The translations under genes and the position numbers were made by a program. A DNA stretch of 64,000 bases from Paracoccus subflavus (GTDB taxonomy: Bacteria > Pseudomonadota > Alphaproteobacteria > Rhodobacterales > Rhodobacteraceae), in NCBI RefSeq assembly GCF_004310345.1, contig NZ_SISK01000003.1, forward strand, positions 1-64,000, given 5' to 3'. The notes under the pieces were generated by a model, which worked only from the letters and a program-made list of their open reading frames with translations, made no database searches and was not told the DNA's origin. This document shows, piece after piece, positions 26,663 to 36,088 of the stretch; the stretch's first letter is position 1, and the number at the start of each line of letters is the position of its first letter.

Positions 26663-28291
26663 CTAACGCTGCCAGAACTGCGGCGAAAACAGCGCAAGCA
26701 CCGCCAGCGTTTCCATGCGTCCCACGATCATCGCGCCGGCCAGCACCGTCTTGGTGAAGACAGGCAGGCCCGACCATCCCTCCCACGGGGCCGAGGCGAT
26801 GCCTGCGCTGGCCTCGAAGGTCGGGGTCAGGGAAATGGCGCTGGCCAAGGGTCCGGTGTTGGTCAGCGCGGAAACGGCCAGGATCGTCGCCGTCTCGATC
26901 TCGATCTGCTGGATCGAGACAAGCGCCACCGTTGCCGCGATCGAGACGGCGAAGAGCATGAAGAAGATGAAGGCCAGATAGGCGCCCTCGCGGCGCAGAC
27001 GCCGGGCGATCCGGCCCCCGCCCGCGACCGAGCTGGGGTGGACGATCCGCTCCATCTCGCGCTGGCCGTGTCGGGCCAGGGCATAGATCCGCAACAGCTT
27101 GACGCCCCCTGCGGTGGTGGCGACGCCGCCGCCCATGATCGCCAGTCCCGCCAGGATCAGGCCGGGCGAACTGATCCCCGACCAGGCCCGCGCGCCCTGC
27201 CAGTCGTTCGAATTCCACCCGGTCGTGGTCAGAAAGCTGAGCGCATTGAACAGTCCGCCCCAAAAGGCCGCTAGCCCGCTGCGCAGGTCGACAAGCAATT
27301 CGATGGATCCCTCGGGGGCCTGTTCGACCTCGATGGCGGCGATGAAGTGGCGGGCAAACAGCGACAAGGCGACCAGGGCGACGAACGCTGCCGCCATGCC
27401 CAGTTCGGGATCGTCCATCAGTCGGTCGCTGGCGCGCAACTGCCCGCCCCCCGGCCAGAAGCGGCGCGACAGGGCGGGCAGCAGGAACAGGAACACCGCG
27501 AATTCCCCGGCAAAGCCCGAATGGCCGCCGGGCGGGCCCACCACGGGGGATACGCCGCTGGTGGAGAGCGTGCCCATCGCCCGGCACAGCGCGACCAGCC
27601 CCGGATCCCCCAGCACCAGCAGCACCAGCCACAACGCCAGTGTCAGTCCGGCATAGACCGGAAAGACCAGTTGGACCGACCGCAAAAGACGGTAATGGGG
27701 ATGGGCCAGCACGGTCAGGAAACTGGGGGCCGACAGGTGCGGATTGCGGTCCAGGGCGTCGGCCGAGCGGGGCAGATGCTCGTATTCCTCGCGGCGGCTG
27801 TCAGGCGGGGCCATGATCTCGAACCCGCCAAGGTGCAGGGGGGCCAGGATGGCGGTGGCGGCAGCCAGGACGAACAGCCCACCCATCCAGCCCGCCATGG
27901 CCCGCCACAGATGCAGCGGCGCGGGCAGAAGATCGGCCGAGTAGAGCGAGGCCCCCGTGGTCGTCAGCGCCGAGGTCATTTCCCACCAGGCGTTGTACAG
28001 ACCCGTGTCCGGCAGGCTTTGCGCGAATGGCAGGGCCATCAGCAGGGGCATTCCTGCGAATACCGACAGCATTGCCAGCAGGGTATCGCGCGGGCGCGGC
28101 GAACGCGGATCGGCGGCGGTCGCAAGGCCGACCATGCCTGCCCCCACCAGCACCAGAAGCCCCGAATACAGAAAGTTGCGGGCCATCGCGTCGTGATCCG
28201 TGACCGAGGCATAGGCCGCGGGCAGCATCATGGACAGCCCCGTCAGGGCGGCCAGCGTGACGAACAGGGGCAGGCGCAGCAGGGCTTGCAT
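26663..28291 (-). CDS. trkH: Potassium uptake channel subunit TrkH
   Basis: A 542-residue integral membrane protein of the Trk/Ktr superfamily that imports potassium. Four selectivity-filter loops are expected; I see ALTTTGASLYS, GTLSTSGVSPV, SFLTTTGWNSND and ALTNTGPLAS spaced along the chain. There are about ten hydrophobic segments. It starts 6 bp after trkA, whose product gates it, so the two are one expression unit. Confidence 0.92.
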   Translation of the reverse strand: MQALLRLPLFVTLAALTGLSMMLPAAYASVTDHDAMARNFLYSGLLVLVGAGMVGLATAADPRSPRPRDTLLAMLSVFAGMPLLMALPFAQSLPDTGLYNAWWEMTSALTTTGASLYSADLLPAPLHLWRAMAGWMGGLFVLAAATAILAPLHLGGFEIMAPPDSRREEYEHLPRSADALDRNPHLSAPSFLTVLAHPHYRLLRSVQLVFPVYAGLTLALWLVLLVLGDPGLVALCRAMGTLSTSGVSPVVGPPGGHSGFAGEFAVFLFLLPALSRRFWPGGGQLRASDRLMDDPELGMAAAFVALVALSLFARHFIAAIEVEQAPEGSIELLVDLRSGLAAFWGGLFNALSFLTTTGWNSNDWQGARAWSGISSPGLILAGLAIMGGGVATTAGGVKLLRIYALARHGQREMERIVHPSSVAGGGRIARRLRREGAYLAFIFFMLFAVSIAATVALVSIQQIEIETATILAVSALTNTGPLASAISLTPTFEASAGIASAPWEGWSGLPVFTKTVLAGAMIVGRMETLAVLALFSPQFWQR

Positions 28292-28297
28292 GGCGCC

Positions 28298-29674
28298 TCA
28301 GAAGAAGTCGATCGAGACCTGCAGCAGGCGCTCGACTTCGGGAACGTCCTTGGACAGGGCAAAGATCAGAACGATGTCGCCTTCCTCGATCCGGGTGTCG
28401 GGGTCGGGCATCACGATCCGGTCGCCCTTCTGCACGGCGCCGATCAGCACGCCCTCGGGAAACTCGATGTCGCGGATCGCCCGCCCCGTGATGGGCGAGG
28501 TGGACAGGGCCTGCGCCTCGATCACCTCGGCCTCGGCGTCGCCGATGGAATAGATGTCGCGCACCCGGCCGTGGCGGATGTGGCGCAGGATGGTGGACAC
28601 GGTGGTGGCGCGCGGGTTGATATAGGCGTCGATGTCCAGGGCATCCATCAGCGGCACCAGGGTGGGGTCGTTGATCAGCGTGATGGCCAGCTTGGCCCCC
28701 GCCTGCTTGGCCCGGACCGAGGCCAGAATGTTGGTCTTGTCGTCATCCGTAACGGCCAGCACGGCATCGGCGGTGGGGACCGCCGCTTCCTCCAGCAGTT
28801 CGGCGGACAGACCGTCGCCATTCAGCACGATGGTCCGTTCCAGGCGGTCGGCGGCGTATTCGGCCCGTGCCCGATTGCGTTCGATCAGCTTGGCGCGGAC
28901 CCGCTCGGGCCGCGCTTCCAGCGCCTGCGCCACGGCCAGGCCCACGTTTCCCGCGCCGATGATGGCGATGCGTTCCTGTTTCAGCGGCGGCTTGCCAAAG
29001 ATCTGCATGGTGCGCGCCACATCGTCGCGATGGGCAAAGACATAGATCTGGTCGCGGGCAAAAAGCTGGTCGCCCGGTTCCGGCGCGAACAGCCGGTCTT
29101 GCCGGCGCACGCCCACGACGATGGCGCGCAGGGTGGAAAACAGCTCGCTCAACTGCCGCAAAGGGGTGTTCAGCGCCGGGCAGTCGTTTTCCAGAACGAT
29201 GCCCAGAAGCTGCACCTTGCCGCCCATGAAGGTTTCCACGTCAAAGGTCGAGGGCGCCGACAACCGTTGCAGGGCGGCATTCGCCACCTCTCGTTCGGGG
29301 CTGATGACCACATCGATGGGCAGGTTCGACGTGGTGTAAAGGTCCGAATAGATCGCATCCAGATAGGCGCTGCTGCGCAGCCTTGCGATCTTGCGGGGAA
29401 CCTGGAAAACCGAATGGGCGACCTGGCAGGTGACCATGTTCACCTCGTCCGAATGGGTGGCGGCGATGATCAGGTCGGCGTCCCGCGCGCCCGCGGCGTC
29501 CAGCACATCGGGATGGCTGGCGAAACCGGTGATGCCCTGGACATCAAGCGCCTCGGTCGCGCGGCGAACCAGTTCGGCGTTGTTGTCGATCACGGTCACG
29601 TCGTTGCGTTCGCCCGACAGGTGACGCGCGATCTGCCAGCCGACCTGCCCCGCACCGCAGATGATGATCTTCAT
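28298..29674 (-). CDS. trkA: Potassium transport regulatory protein TrkA
   Basis: A 458-residue cytoplasmic protein with two RCK repeats, each an NAD-binding fold plus a TrkA-C domain. The first nucleotide loop is IICGAGQVGWQIARHL at the N-terminus and the second IIGAGNVGLAVAQAL near residue 235. It binds the TrkH channel and adjusts potassium flow in response to nucleotides. It lies about 100 bp after ntrX; linkage of trkA to ntrYX is usual in Rhodobacteraceae. Confidence 0.94.
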   Translation of the reverse strand: MKIIICGAGQVGWQIARHLSGERNDVTVIDNNAELVRRATEALDVQGITGFASHPDVLDAAGARDADLIIAATHSDEVNMVTCQVAHSVFQVPRKIARLRSSAYLDAIYSDLYTTSNLPIDVVISPEREVANAALQRLSAPSTFDVETFMGGKVQLLGIVLENDCPALNTPLRQLSELFSTLRAIVVGVRRQDRLFAPEPGDQLFARDQIYVFAHRDDVARTMQIFGKPPLKQERIAIIGAGNVGLAVAQALEARPERVRAKLIERNRARAEYAADRLERTIVLNGDGLSAELLEEAAVPTADAVLAVTDDDKTNILASVRAKQAGAKLAITLINDPTLVPLMDALDIDAYINPRATTVSTILRHIRHGRVRDIYSIGDAEAEVIEAQALSTSPITGRAIRDIEFPEGVLIGAVQKGDRIVMPDPDTRIEEGDIVLIFALSKDVPEVERLLQVSIDFF

Positions 29675-29774
29675 GGCATGATCCCCTTGCCGCGCCGCAT
29701 CGCGGACGCATGGCCATGCCTATGCCTGCGGGCAGCGCGGCGCAACCGTGCCGGTGCGTCCCCCGCCCCAGACC

Positions 29775-31166
29775 CTATTTACCCATCATCATCTCGTCCT
29801 CGGACCGCATCCCGCTCATCACGCCCAGGGATTTCAGCTTTCGGTGCAGGGCGCTGCGCTCCATGCCCACGAACTGGGCGGTGCGGCTAATGTTGCCACC
29901 AAAGCGGTTGATCTGGGCCACCAGGTATTCGCGCTCGAACATCTCGCGCGCCTCGCGCAGGGCCATGGCGGTGATCTGGGGACCAAGGGCAAGGGCGTCG
30001 CTGTTGTCGGGGGTGGCGCCCTGGGGTTCCAGTTCGGCGGGCTGGATCGGGCCGGACCCCTCGGCCAGGATCAGCACGCGTTCGATCACGTTGCGCAACT
30101 GGCGGATGTTGCCCGGCCAGCGCATGGACTGCAGCGCGGCCACCGTTTCATCGGGCAGGTCGCGCGGGGTCAGGCCCTGGGTGCGGTGGCAGACCTCGAT
30201 GAAATGCCGCGCCAGGGGGGCGATGTCGTCGCGCCGGTCGATCAGCGAGGGCACCGCCACGGGCACCACGTTCAGACGGTCGTACAGCTCCTGCCGGAAC
30301 CGGCCTGCCGCGATTTCCGCCGGCAGGTCGCGATTGGTCGAGGAAATGACCCGCAAATCCACGCGCACGCGGTCCGCGCCGCCTGCGCGCACGAACTGCT
30401 GTTCGGTCAGCACGCGCAGGATTTTCGGCTGCGTGCCCAACGGCATGTCGCCCACCTCGTCGAAATAGATCACGCCGCCATGGGCCTGCTCCAGCAGGCC
30501 GGGTTCGATCCCCCGTTCGGGGGTTTCCCGGCCGAACAGGACCTCCTCCATCCGCTCGGGCTCGATGGTGGCGCAGGGCACGGTGACGAAGGGCGCCTGC
30601 GCGCGCGGGCTGTGGGCGTGGATATAGCGGGCGGCCATTTCCTTGCCGGTGCCCGGCTCGCCAGACAGCATGACGCGGCCGTTCGATTTCGCCACCTTGT
30701 CCAGGGCGTCGCGCAGCCGCTTGAAGGCGGCGGAATGGCCCAGCATCTCGGGGGCCTTGTCGCCGCCGCGCCGCAGGGTGCTGTTTTCGCGCCGCAGGCG
30801 GCTGGTTTCCATCGCGCGGTTCACCACCACCATCAACTGGTCGATGTTGAAGGGCTTTTCGATAAAGTCATAGGCCCCCTGCTTGATCGCGGCCACCGCG
30901 ATCTCGATGTTGCCGTGGCCGGAAATGATGATGACCGGCACGTCGGGGTTGTTGCGCTTGACCTGTTTCAGGATGTCGATCCCGTCCATGCGGCTGTCCT
31001 TGAGCCAGATGTCCAGAACCATCAGCGCGGGCTGCTGCCGGTTCAGCGCCGCGATGGCTTCGTCCGAATTCGCGGCAAGCCGCGTCTCGAACCCTTCGTC
31101 CTTCAAGATATCCGCGACCAGTTCGCGGATATCGCGTTCATCGTCAACGATCAGGATATCGCTCAT
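29775..31166 (-). CDS. ntrX: Response regulator NtrX, without the GAFTGA loop
   Basis: A 463-residue NtrC-family regulator, partner of NtrY. The receiver domain has the acidic pair in IVDDERDI, a phosphoacceptor aspartate in LVLDIWLKDS (about residue 53) and a lysine in FIEKPF. The AAA+ domain has Walker A SGEPGTGKEMAARYIH and Walker B GGVIYFDEVGDM. A Fis-type helix-turn-helix ends it (GGNISRTAQFVGMERSALHRKLKSLG). Where sigma-54 activators have GAFTGA, this protein reads VLFGRETPERGIEPGLLEQA, so it probably does not act through sigma-54. Its ATG overlaps the ntrY stop. Confidence 0.93.
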   Translation of the reverse strand: MSDILIVDDERDIRELVADILKDEGFETRLAANSDEAIAALNRQQPALMVLDIWLKDSRMDGIDILKQVKRNNPDVPVIIISGHGNIEIAVAAIKQGAYDFIEKPFNIDQLMVVVNRAMETSRLRRENSTLRRGGDKAPEMLGHSAAFKRLRDALDKVAKSNGRVMLSGEPGTGKEMAARYIHAHSPRAQAPFVTVPCATIEPERMEEVLFGRETPERGIEPGLLEQAHGGVIYFDEVGDMPLGTQPKILRVLTEQQFVRAGGADRVRVDLRVISSTNRDLPAEIAAGRFRQELYDRLNVVPVAVPSLIDRRDDIAPLARHFIEVCHRTQGLTPRDLPDETVAALQSMRWPGNIRQLRNVIERVLILAEGSGPIQPAELEPQGATPDNSDALALGPQITAMALREAREMFEREYLVAQINRFGGNISRTAQFVGMERSALHRKLKSLGVMSGMRSEDEMMMGK

Positions 31167-33427
31167 GTCGGTGCTGCCTCGTCTTCTTTTGTTTTGATTT
31201 TTCGTTGGGTGCCGCGCACGGGATGCCTTTCCCGCGGAAGGCGGATTTCGGCGACCGCCCCCTGTCCGTCGGGCCTGTCCGAAAGGGACAGACTGCCGCC
31301 GTGTTCCTCGACGATCTTCTTGACAATGGGCAGGCCCAGGCCGGTGCCGCCCGTCTTCATGGTCACATAGGGCTCGAACAGCCGCGACCGGTCGGCGGGC
31401 AGGCCGGGGCCGTTGTCGGCGATGCGGATCGTGACCGCATCATGGTCGGCACGAAGGGCGACCGCGATCTGGGGATTCCAGCCGTCGGGCGGGCTTTCTG
31501 CCTTTTCCTCGACCGCCTCGCCCGCGTTCTTGACAAGATTTGTCAGGGCCTGGCGCAGCATCCCCCCGTCGCAATCGACGATCACCGGCTGATCCGGGAT
31601 GTCGGACACCAGGGCACCCTTCAGCGCGTCCTGTTGCAGCAGCACGACCTCGCGCAGCAGGGCGGCAAGATCGGTTTCCGCCCGGTCGGGTTCGGGCATC
31701 CGGGCAAAGCGGCTGAATTCGTCCACGATCCGGCGCAGATCGCCGGTCTGGCGGATGATCACATCGGTGTATTGTTCCAGGGACGCCTTGTCCTCGGCAC
31801 TGGCCAGCTTGCCGAACTTGCGCCGCAGGCGTTCGGCGGACAACTGGATGGGCGTCAACGGATTCTTGATCTCGTGCGCCACGCGGCGCGCCACGTCGCC
31901 CCAAGCGGCCATGCGCTGCGCGCTGACCAGTTCGGTCACGTCGTCAAAGGCCACCACATAACCTTCCAGCTCGCCATCGGTGCCGCGCCGGACGGCCATC
32001 CGCACCAGCAGGCTTTCCACCCGGCCGTCGCGCATCAGCCGCGCCTCGTCCTGCACGGTCTCGGCCACCGACGCAGACAGGCGATCGAACAGGGGCGCGA
32101 ATTCGGGCACGGCTTCGGACAGCAGCGCGTCGATGTCGCCTTTCGGATCCAGCCCGAGGAGGCGGCTGGCCGAGCGGTTGACGAAATCGATTTCCCCCGC
32201 CGCATCCAGCCCGATCACCCCCGACGTGACCGATGACAGCACATTGTCGAACAACCGCCGCTGATCGTCGCCGATGCGATAGCTGTCGATCAGTTCGGCC
32301 CGTTGCGCCTTGAGCTGTCGGGTCATGCGGTTGAAGGACCGGCCCAGCGTCTGGATCTCGTCGCCCGTGTCGGGTTCGGGTACCTGGACGTCCAGATCGC
32401 CCCGCCCCACCTGTTCGCTGGCCTTGGCAAGCAGACCGATGGGCCTGGACAGCCGCGAGGCGAACCACAGCCCCAGCAGCACGGCGGCGGCGACCAGCAG
32501 CAACGCGAAGGCCAGATAGACCAGCGAGAATTCGAACAGCACCTGGCTGCGGGTCTGTTCCAACTGGCGATAGCTGCCGGCAGTGGCGCGGGTATCGTCC
32601 AGAAGGCCCAGAAGCTCGCCGTCGACATCGCGCGTCACGTACAGATAGCGGTCGGCCAGCGGCGGCAGGGCGACAAGGGCGCGGAACTCGTTGTTGCGCC
32701 AATCCTCGATCAGAACCACGCTTTCCGTCCGGGCACGGTCCAGATCGGCGCCTTGCGGCGCCTCGTACCAGAACAGATAGGACCGTTCGCCCCGCGCGCG
32801 AATCTGGGCATTGCCGTTGATGACATAGGCTTCGCGCAGCCCGCGCTGGATCTGGGCCTGCCCCTGCCCCAGAAGCACCCGCAATTCCCCGTCAGAAATG
32901 AGGGGGTTGGCTCTGCCCGCCTGGGTCAGCACGGCGGCAAGCGCCATTGCGTCCTGGGTCAGGTCGCGGCGATGTTCTTCGTGATAGGCTTCGGCCGCCG
33001 CCTGCGAGGCGGTGACGACCTGCTGCACCCGCCCGGAAAACCAGCCTTCAAGGCCGATATTGACCAGAAAGCCGGCGAACAGCGCGACCAGCACGGCGGG
33101 GACCAGGGCAAGACCGGCAAAGATCAGCACCAGCCGCGCATGCAGCCGCGATCCGGCGGCGGTCTTGCGCCGGGCCGTGATCAGACGCGCCATCCGCAGC
33201 ACGATGACGCCGATCAGGACGATCAGATAGGCCAGATCCAGAAGCAGGATCATCCGCAGCAGACGGCTTTCGGCGCCTTGGGCCAGGGGGCCCAGCACCA
33301 TTGTGGTGGCCACCGCAAGGACGATGCCCACCAGAAGTATCCCGGCCATCGTCGCCCCGCGCCAGTGACGCGGCAACCTGACCCCTGCCAGCCTGTCCCA
33401 GCTCAGCCCTGATGCGGCCTCTGCCAT
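31163..33427 (-). CDS. ntrY: Sensor histidine kinase NtrY
   Basis: A 754-residue membrane sensor kinase. Two hydrophobic segments at the N-terminus and a third near residue 90 precede a large extracytoplasmic region. A further membrane segment (LVYLAFALLLVAAAVLLGLW), HAMP, a PAS domain, the phospho-histidine motif RRVAHEIKNPLTPIQLSAERL and an HATPase domain (NLVKNAGEAVEEK, IADNGPGLP, GGTGLGLPIVKKI) follow. It phosphorylates NtrX, linked in relatives to nitrogen, redox and envelope responses. I start at the ATG at 33427, after GTGGGGG; a GTG nine bases earlier is possible. Confidence 0.92.
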   Translation of the reverse strand: MAEAASGLSWDRLAGVRLPRHWRGATMAGILLVGIVLAVATTMVLGPLAQGAESRLLRMILLLDLAYLIVLIGVIVLRMARLITARRKTAAGSRLHARLVLIFAGLALVPAVLVALFAGFLVNIGLEGWFSGRVQQVVTASQAAAEAYHEEHRRDLTQDAMALAAVLTQAGRANPLISDGELRVLLGQGQAQIQRGLREAYVINGNAQIRARGERSYLFWYEAPQGADLDRARTESVVLIEDWRNNEFRALVALPPLADRYLYVTRDVDGELLGLLDDTRATAGSYRQLEQTRSQVLFEFSLVYLAFALLLVAAAVLLGLWFASRLSRPIGLLAKASEQVGRGDLDVQVPEPDTGDEIQTLGRSFNRMTRQLKAQRAELIDSYRIGDDQRRLFDNVLSSVTSGVIGLDAAGEIDFVNRSASRLLGLDPKGDIDALLSEAVPEFAPLFDRLSASVAETVQDEARLMRDGRVESLLVRMAVRRGTDGELEGYVVAFDDVTELVSAQRMAAWGDVARRVAHEIKNPLTPIQLSAERLRRKFGKLASAEDKASLEQYTDVIIRQTGDLRRIVDEFSRFARMPEPDRAETDLAALLREVVLLQQDALKGALVSDIPDQPVIVDCDGGMLRQALTNLVKNAGEAVEEKAESPPDGWNPQIAVALRADHDAVTIRIADNGPGLPADRSRLFEPYVTMKTGGTGLGLPIVKKIVEEHGGSLSLSDRPDGQGAVAEIRLPRERHPVRGTQRKIKTKEDEAAPT

Positions 33428-33460
33428 AGCCCCCACTTGCCGTCTGACGCGGCTTCCTGT

Positions 33461-33486
33461 GGCATGGCCGATACTATAGCCATGCC
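33461..33486 (-). other. Hairpin between ntrC and ntrY
   Basis: An 8-bp perfect inverted repeat, GGCATGGC / GCCATGCC, with a 10-base A/T-rich loop lies in the 72-bp gap between ntrC and ntrY. No T tract follows on either strand. It may be an RNA processing or stability element that sets the ratio of the two systems, or an operator. Function unknown. Confidence 0.45.
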
Positions 33487-33499
33487 CCCTGTGGCGCTT

Positions 33500-34957
33500 T
33501 TACATCAGTTTGCGGCGTCGTGTCACCTCGATATTCAGTTCGGTCAGCTTTTTGCGCAGGGTATTGCGGTTTATTCCCAGCAGGTCGGCACAGCGAAGCT
33601 GATTGCCGCCGGTGGCATCCAGGGCGACCTGCAACAGCGGGCGTTCGATCTCGTGCAGGATGCGGTCATAGAGGCCCGGCGGCGGCAGGCTGTCGCCGTG
33701 CAGGTCGAAGTAGCGTTGCAGATGCGCCTCGACCGAATCCGACAAGGGACCGGTGCCGCCGCCCAGCGGATAGCCGGCCCCTGGCGCCGCCCTCTGCATG
33801 TCGGGTGCCACCGGCAGCGGCAAGGCAGCGACGGGGGCCGGGCGGGCGCTGTTCTGCTGGCTCAGCGCCTCGCGCATCTCCAGGGCGGTGATTGCCGTGC
33901 CGCTGGCGGTCAGCGCCAGGCGGCGCATCATGTTTTCCAGTTCGCGCACGTTTCCGGGAAAGGCATGGGCGCGCAAAAGGCCCGCCGCGTCGTCGCCCAG
34001 CGTTCGGTCGGGCAGGCCCTGTGCCGCCGCGCGGGCCAGCAGATGGCCCGCCAAGGGCAGGATGTCATCGACCCGCGCGCGCAGGGGCGGCACCGTGACC
34101 GTGACGCCCGCCAGCCGGTAATACAGGTCCGACCGCAGCCGTCCGGCGGCCACATCCGCCTGGGGGTCTGGGCCTGTGGTGGCGACGATGCGCGGGGCCA
34201 TGGCCCGGTCGGGGCCGTTTTCCAGCGATTCGATCAGTCCGATCAGCCGGGCCTGGGCCGCGGGGTCGAAGCCGGCCGGGTTTTCGATGACCACCGTGCC
34301 CCCCCGCGCCCTGTCGGCCGCGCGGGTGATTGCCTCCTCGCCCGCATCGGCCGAAGTCAGGATGGCCAGCCCCTGGTCGCGCCGGTCCGACAGGTCGTGG
34401 AACGACCGGGCGATGGTGGTCTTGCCCACGCCGGGTTCGCCCGCGATCAGGACCGGCAGGTCGGCGTTCAGCACGCGGGCCACCATGCGGAACAGCGCCT
34501 GCATGGCGGGTGCGTGACCGATGAGGGGCATGGCGGGATCGGCGGCGGGACGCGGCGCGGGGATCGGTTCCGGCAGAAGGTCGGATTTCCGCGGGCGGCG
34601 CGACAGCGCCTGGTTCGCCTTGGTCATCAGGTCGGGCAGGTCGAAGGGCTTGGGCAGGTATTCAAAGGCCTCGGCTTCGGTCGCGCGGATCGCGGTGACA
34701 ATGGTGTTCTGGGCCGAGATCACGATCACCGGCAGGTCGGGCCGCGCCTCGCGGATGGCGGGGATGCGGTCGATGCCGTTGCCATCGGGCATCATCACGT
34801 CGGTGATGACCAGATCGCCGCGCCCCTCCTCGACCCATTTCGACAGTTGCGCCAGGCTGCCGGTGGCATGGACGCGGCAGCCCGCGCGGGTCAGCGCCTG
34901 GGTCAGCACCGTGCGGATGGTGCGGTCGTCGTCGGCGATCAGAACGGTTCCGTCCAT
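33500..34957 (-). CDS. ntrC: Nitrogen regulator NtrC, without the GAFTGA loop
   Basis: A 485-residue response regulator of nitrogen assimilation, phosphorylated by NtrB. The receiver domain starts LIADDDRTIRT, with phosphoacceptor aspartate in LVITDVMMPDGNG (about residue 53). The central ATPase has Walker A AGEPGVGKTTIARSFH but a shortened, altered stretch to GGTVVIENPAGFD, with no GAFTGA. The C-terminus is a Fis helix-turn-helix (GGNQLRCADLLGINRNTLRKKLTEL). Rhodobacter capsulatus NtrC also lacks GAFTGA and activates sigma-70 polymerase; the same is likely here. The start lies 12 bp after ntrB. Confidence 0.93.
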   Translation of the reverse strand: MDGTVLIADDDRTIRTVLTQALTRAGCRVHATGSLAQLSKWVEEGRGDLVITDVMMPDGNGIDRIPAIREARPDLPVIVISAQNTIVTAIRATEAEAFEYLPKPFDLPDLMTKANQALSRRPRKSDLLPEPIPAPRPAADPAMPLIGHAPAMQALFRMVARVLNADLPVLIAGEPGVGKTTIARSFHDLSDRRDQGLAILTSADAGEEAITRAADRARGGTVVIENPAGFDPAAQARLIGLIESLENGPDRAMAPRIVATTGPDPQADVAAGRLRSDLYYRLAGVTVTVPPLRARVDDILPLAGHLLARAAAQGLPDRTLGDDAAGLLRAHAFPGNVRELENMMRRLALTASGTAITALEMREALSQQNSARPAPVAALPLPVAPDMQRAAPGAGYPLGGGTGPLSDSVEAHLQRYFDLHGDSLPPPGLYDRILHEIERPLLQVALDATGGNQLRCADLLGINRNTLRKKLTELNIEVTRRRKLM

Positions 34958-34969
34958 GGCGTTCGGTCC

Positions 34970-36088
34970 TTATGCCTTGGGCAATGATATGCGGAAAACG
35001 GTGCGGCCGGGGCGGGAATCCACACGGATCAGCGCCCCGTGGTCGGTGATGATCTTGCTGACCAGGGCCAGCCCCAGGCCGGTGCCGTTCTCGCGCCCCG
35101 ATACGAAGGGCTCAAAGACCTGGTCGGCAATGGCGGGGGGCAGGCCGGGGCCGTTGTCCTCGATCTCGATCTGCAAGGGCAGCGGGCGGCCGGCGGGATC
35201 GGCCTCGTCGGGGGGCAGGCGCAAGGCATGGTCGTAAAAGCTGCGCAACCGGATGGCGGGATGGTCGGTTTCCGTCAGCGCCTGGGCCGCGTTCTTGACC
35301 AGGTTCAGGCAGACCTGGGTCAACTGGTCGGCATCGGCCAGGGCATCCGGCAGGGACGGATCGTATTCCGCAACGATGCCGATTTTCTGAGCAAAGCCCA
35401 CGGCGGCGGACCGGCGGACCTTTTCCAGGACGTCGTGGACATTGATGGGCCGCAGGTTCGGGGCCGAGGTGTCGCCGAACCGTTCCACCTGTTCCAGCAG
35501 CGACACGATGCGTTTCGATTCGCTGACGATCATCTCGGCCATCTCGCGGTCCTCGGGGGATGCATTCATGCCGATCAGTTGCGCGGCGCCCCGGATGCCT
35601 GCCAGGGGGTTCTTAATTTCGTGCGCCAGCATCTCGGCCATGCCGATGGCGCTGCGGGCGGCGCTGCGCACGGCGCGGTTCTGCGATTGCATCGACCCCT
35701 CGTCCAGGGGCACCAGCAGCAGCGTCACCGCCCCGCCGATCGGGCCTGCCGGACCGGCGTGGACCAGGGCGCGGCGATCCTGGTGGCCGCCCGCGCGGTC
35801 GCCGATCTCGAACCGGACATTGGGTTGATACAGCGCCTCGTCGCTGTTGATCACGCGCGCGATCAACGGGCACAAGGGCGGCTGGATGCGCAGGCGGGTT
35901 ATCATCTCGTCGCCGTCCAGGGCCCGGCCCAGGGTGGAATTGCGCGACAGGTTCAGCCACACCTCGGCCGCGTCGTTCATCGCCGCGACCCGGCCCTGCG
36001 CGTCCAGCACCAGGGCGGGCAGCGGCAGGGCCTCCCAGCCCGGACCGGGATCAACCTCCTGGAATCCCGCCGGGCTGCGCCGTGTCAT
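34970..36088 (-). CDS. ntrB: Nitrogen sensor kinase NtrB
   Basis: A 372-residue soluble histidine kinase that controls NtrC under the direction of PII proteins. A PAS-like N-terminal domain (residues 15-120) is followed by the phosphohistidine motif AEMLAHEIKNPLAGIRGAAQLIG near residue 155. An HATPase domain with NLVKNAAQALTE, IEDNGPGLPP and GTGLGLALVSKII completes it. Its ATG overlaps the dusB stop, the known nifR3-ntrB-ntrC arrangement. Confidence 0.94.
   Translation of the reverse strand: MTRRSPAGFQEVDPGPGWEALPLPALVLDAQGRVAAMNDAAEVWLNLSRNSTLGRALDGDEMITRLRIQPPLCPLIARVINSDEALYQPNVRFEIGDRAGGHQDRRALVHAGPAGPIGGAVTLLLVPLDEGSMQSQNRAVRSAARSAIGMAEMLAHEIKNPLAGIRGAAQLIGMNASPEDREMAEMIVSESKRIVSLLEQVERFGDTSAPNLRPINVHDVLEKVRRSAAVGFAQKIGIVAEYDPSLPDALADADQLTQVCLNLVKNAAQALTETDHPAIRLRSFYDHALRLPPDEADPAGRPLPLQIEIEDNGPGLPPAIADQVFEPFVSGRENGTGLGLALVSKIITDHGALIRVDSRPGRTVFRISLPKA

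Noticed and set aside
27347..29890. An 847-codon open frame antisense to trkH and trkA
   Set aside because: Composition is His/Gly/Gln-rich shadow coding; the sense strand encodes clear TrkH and TrkA.
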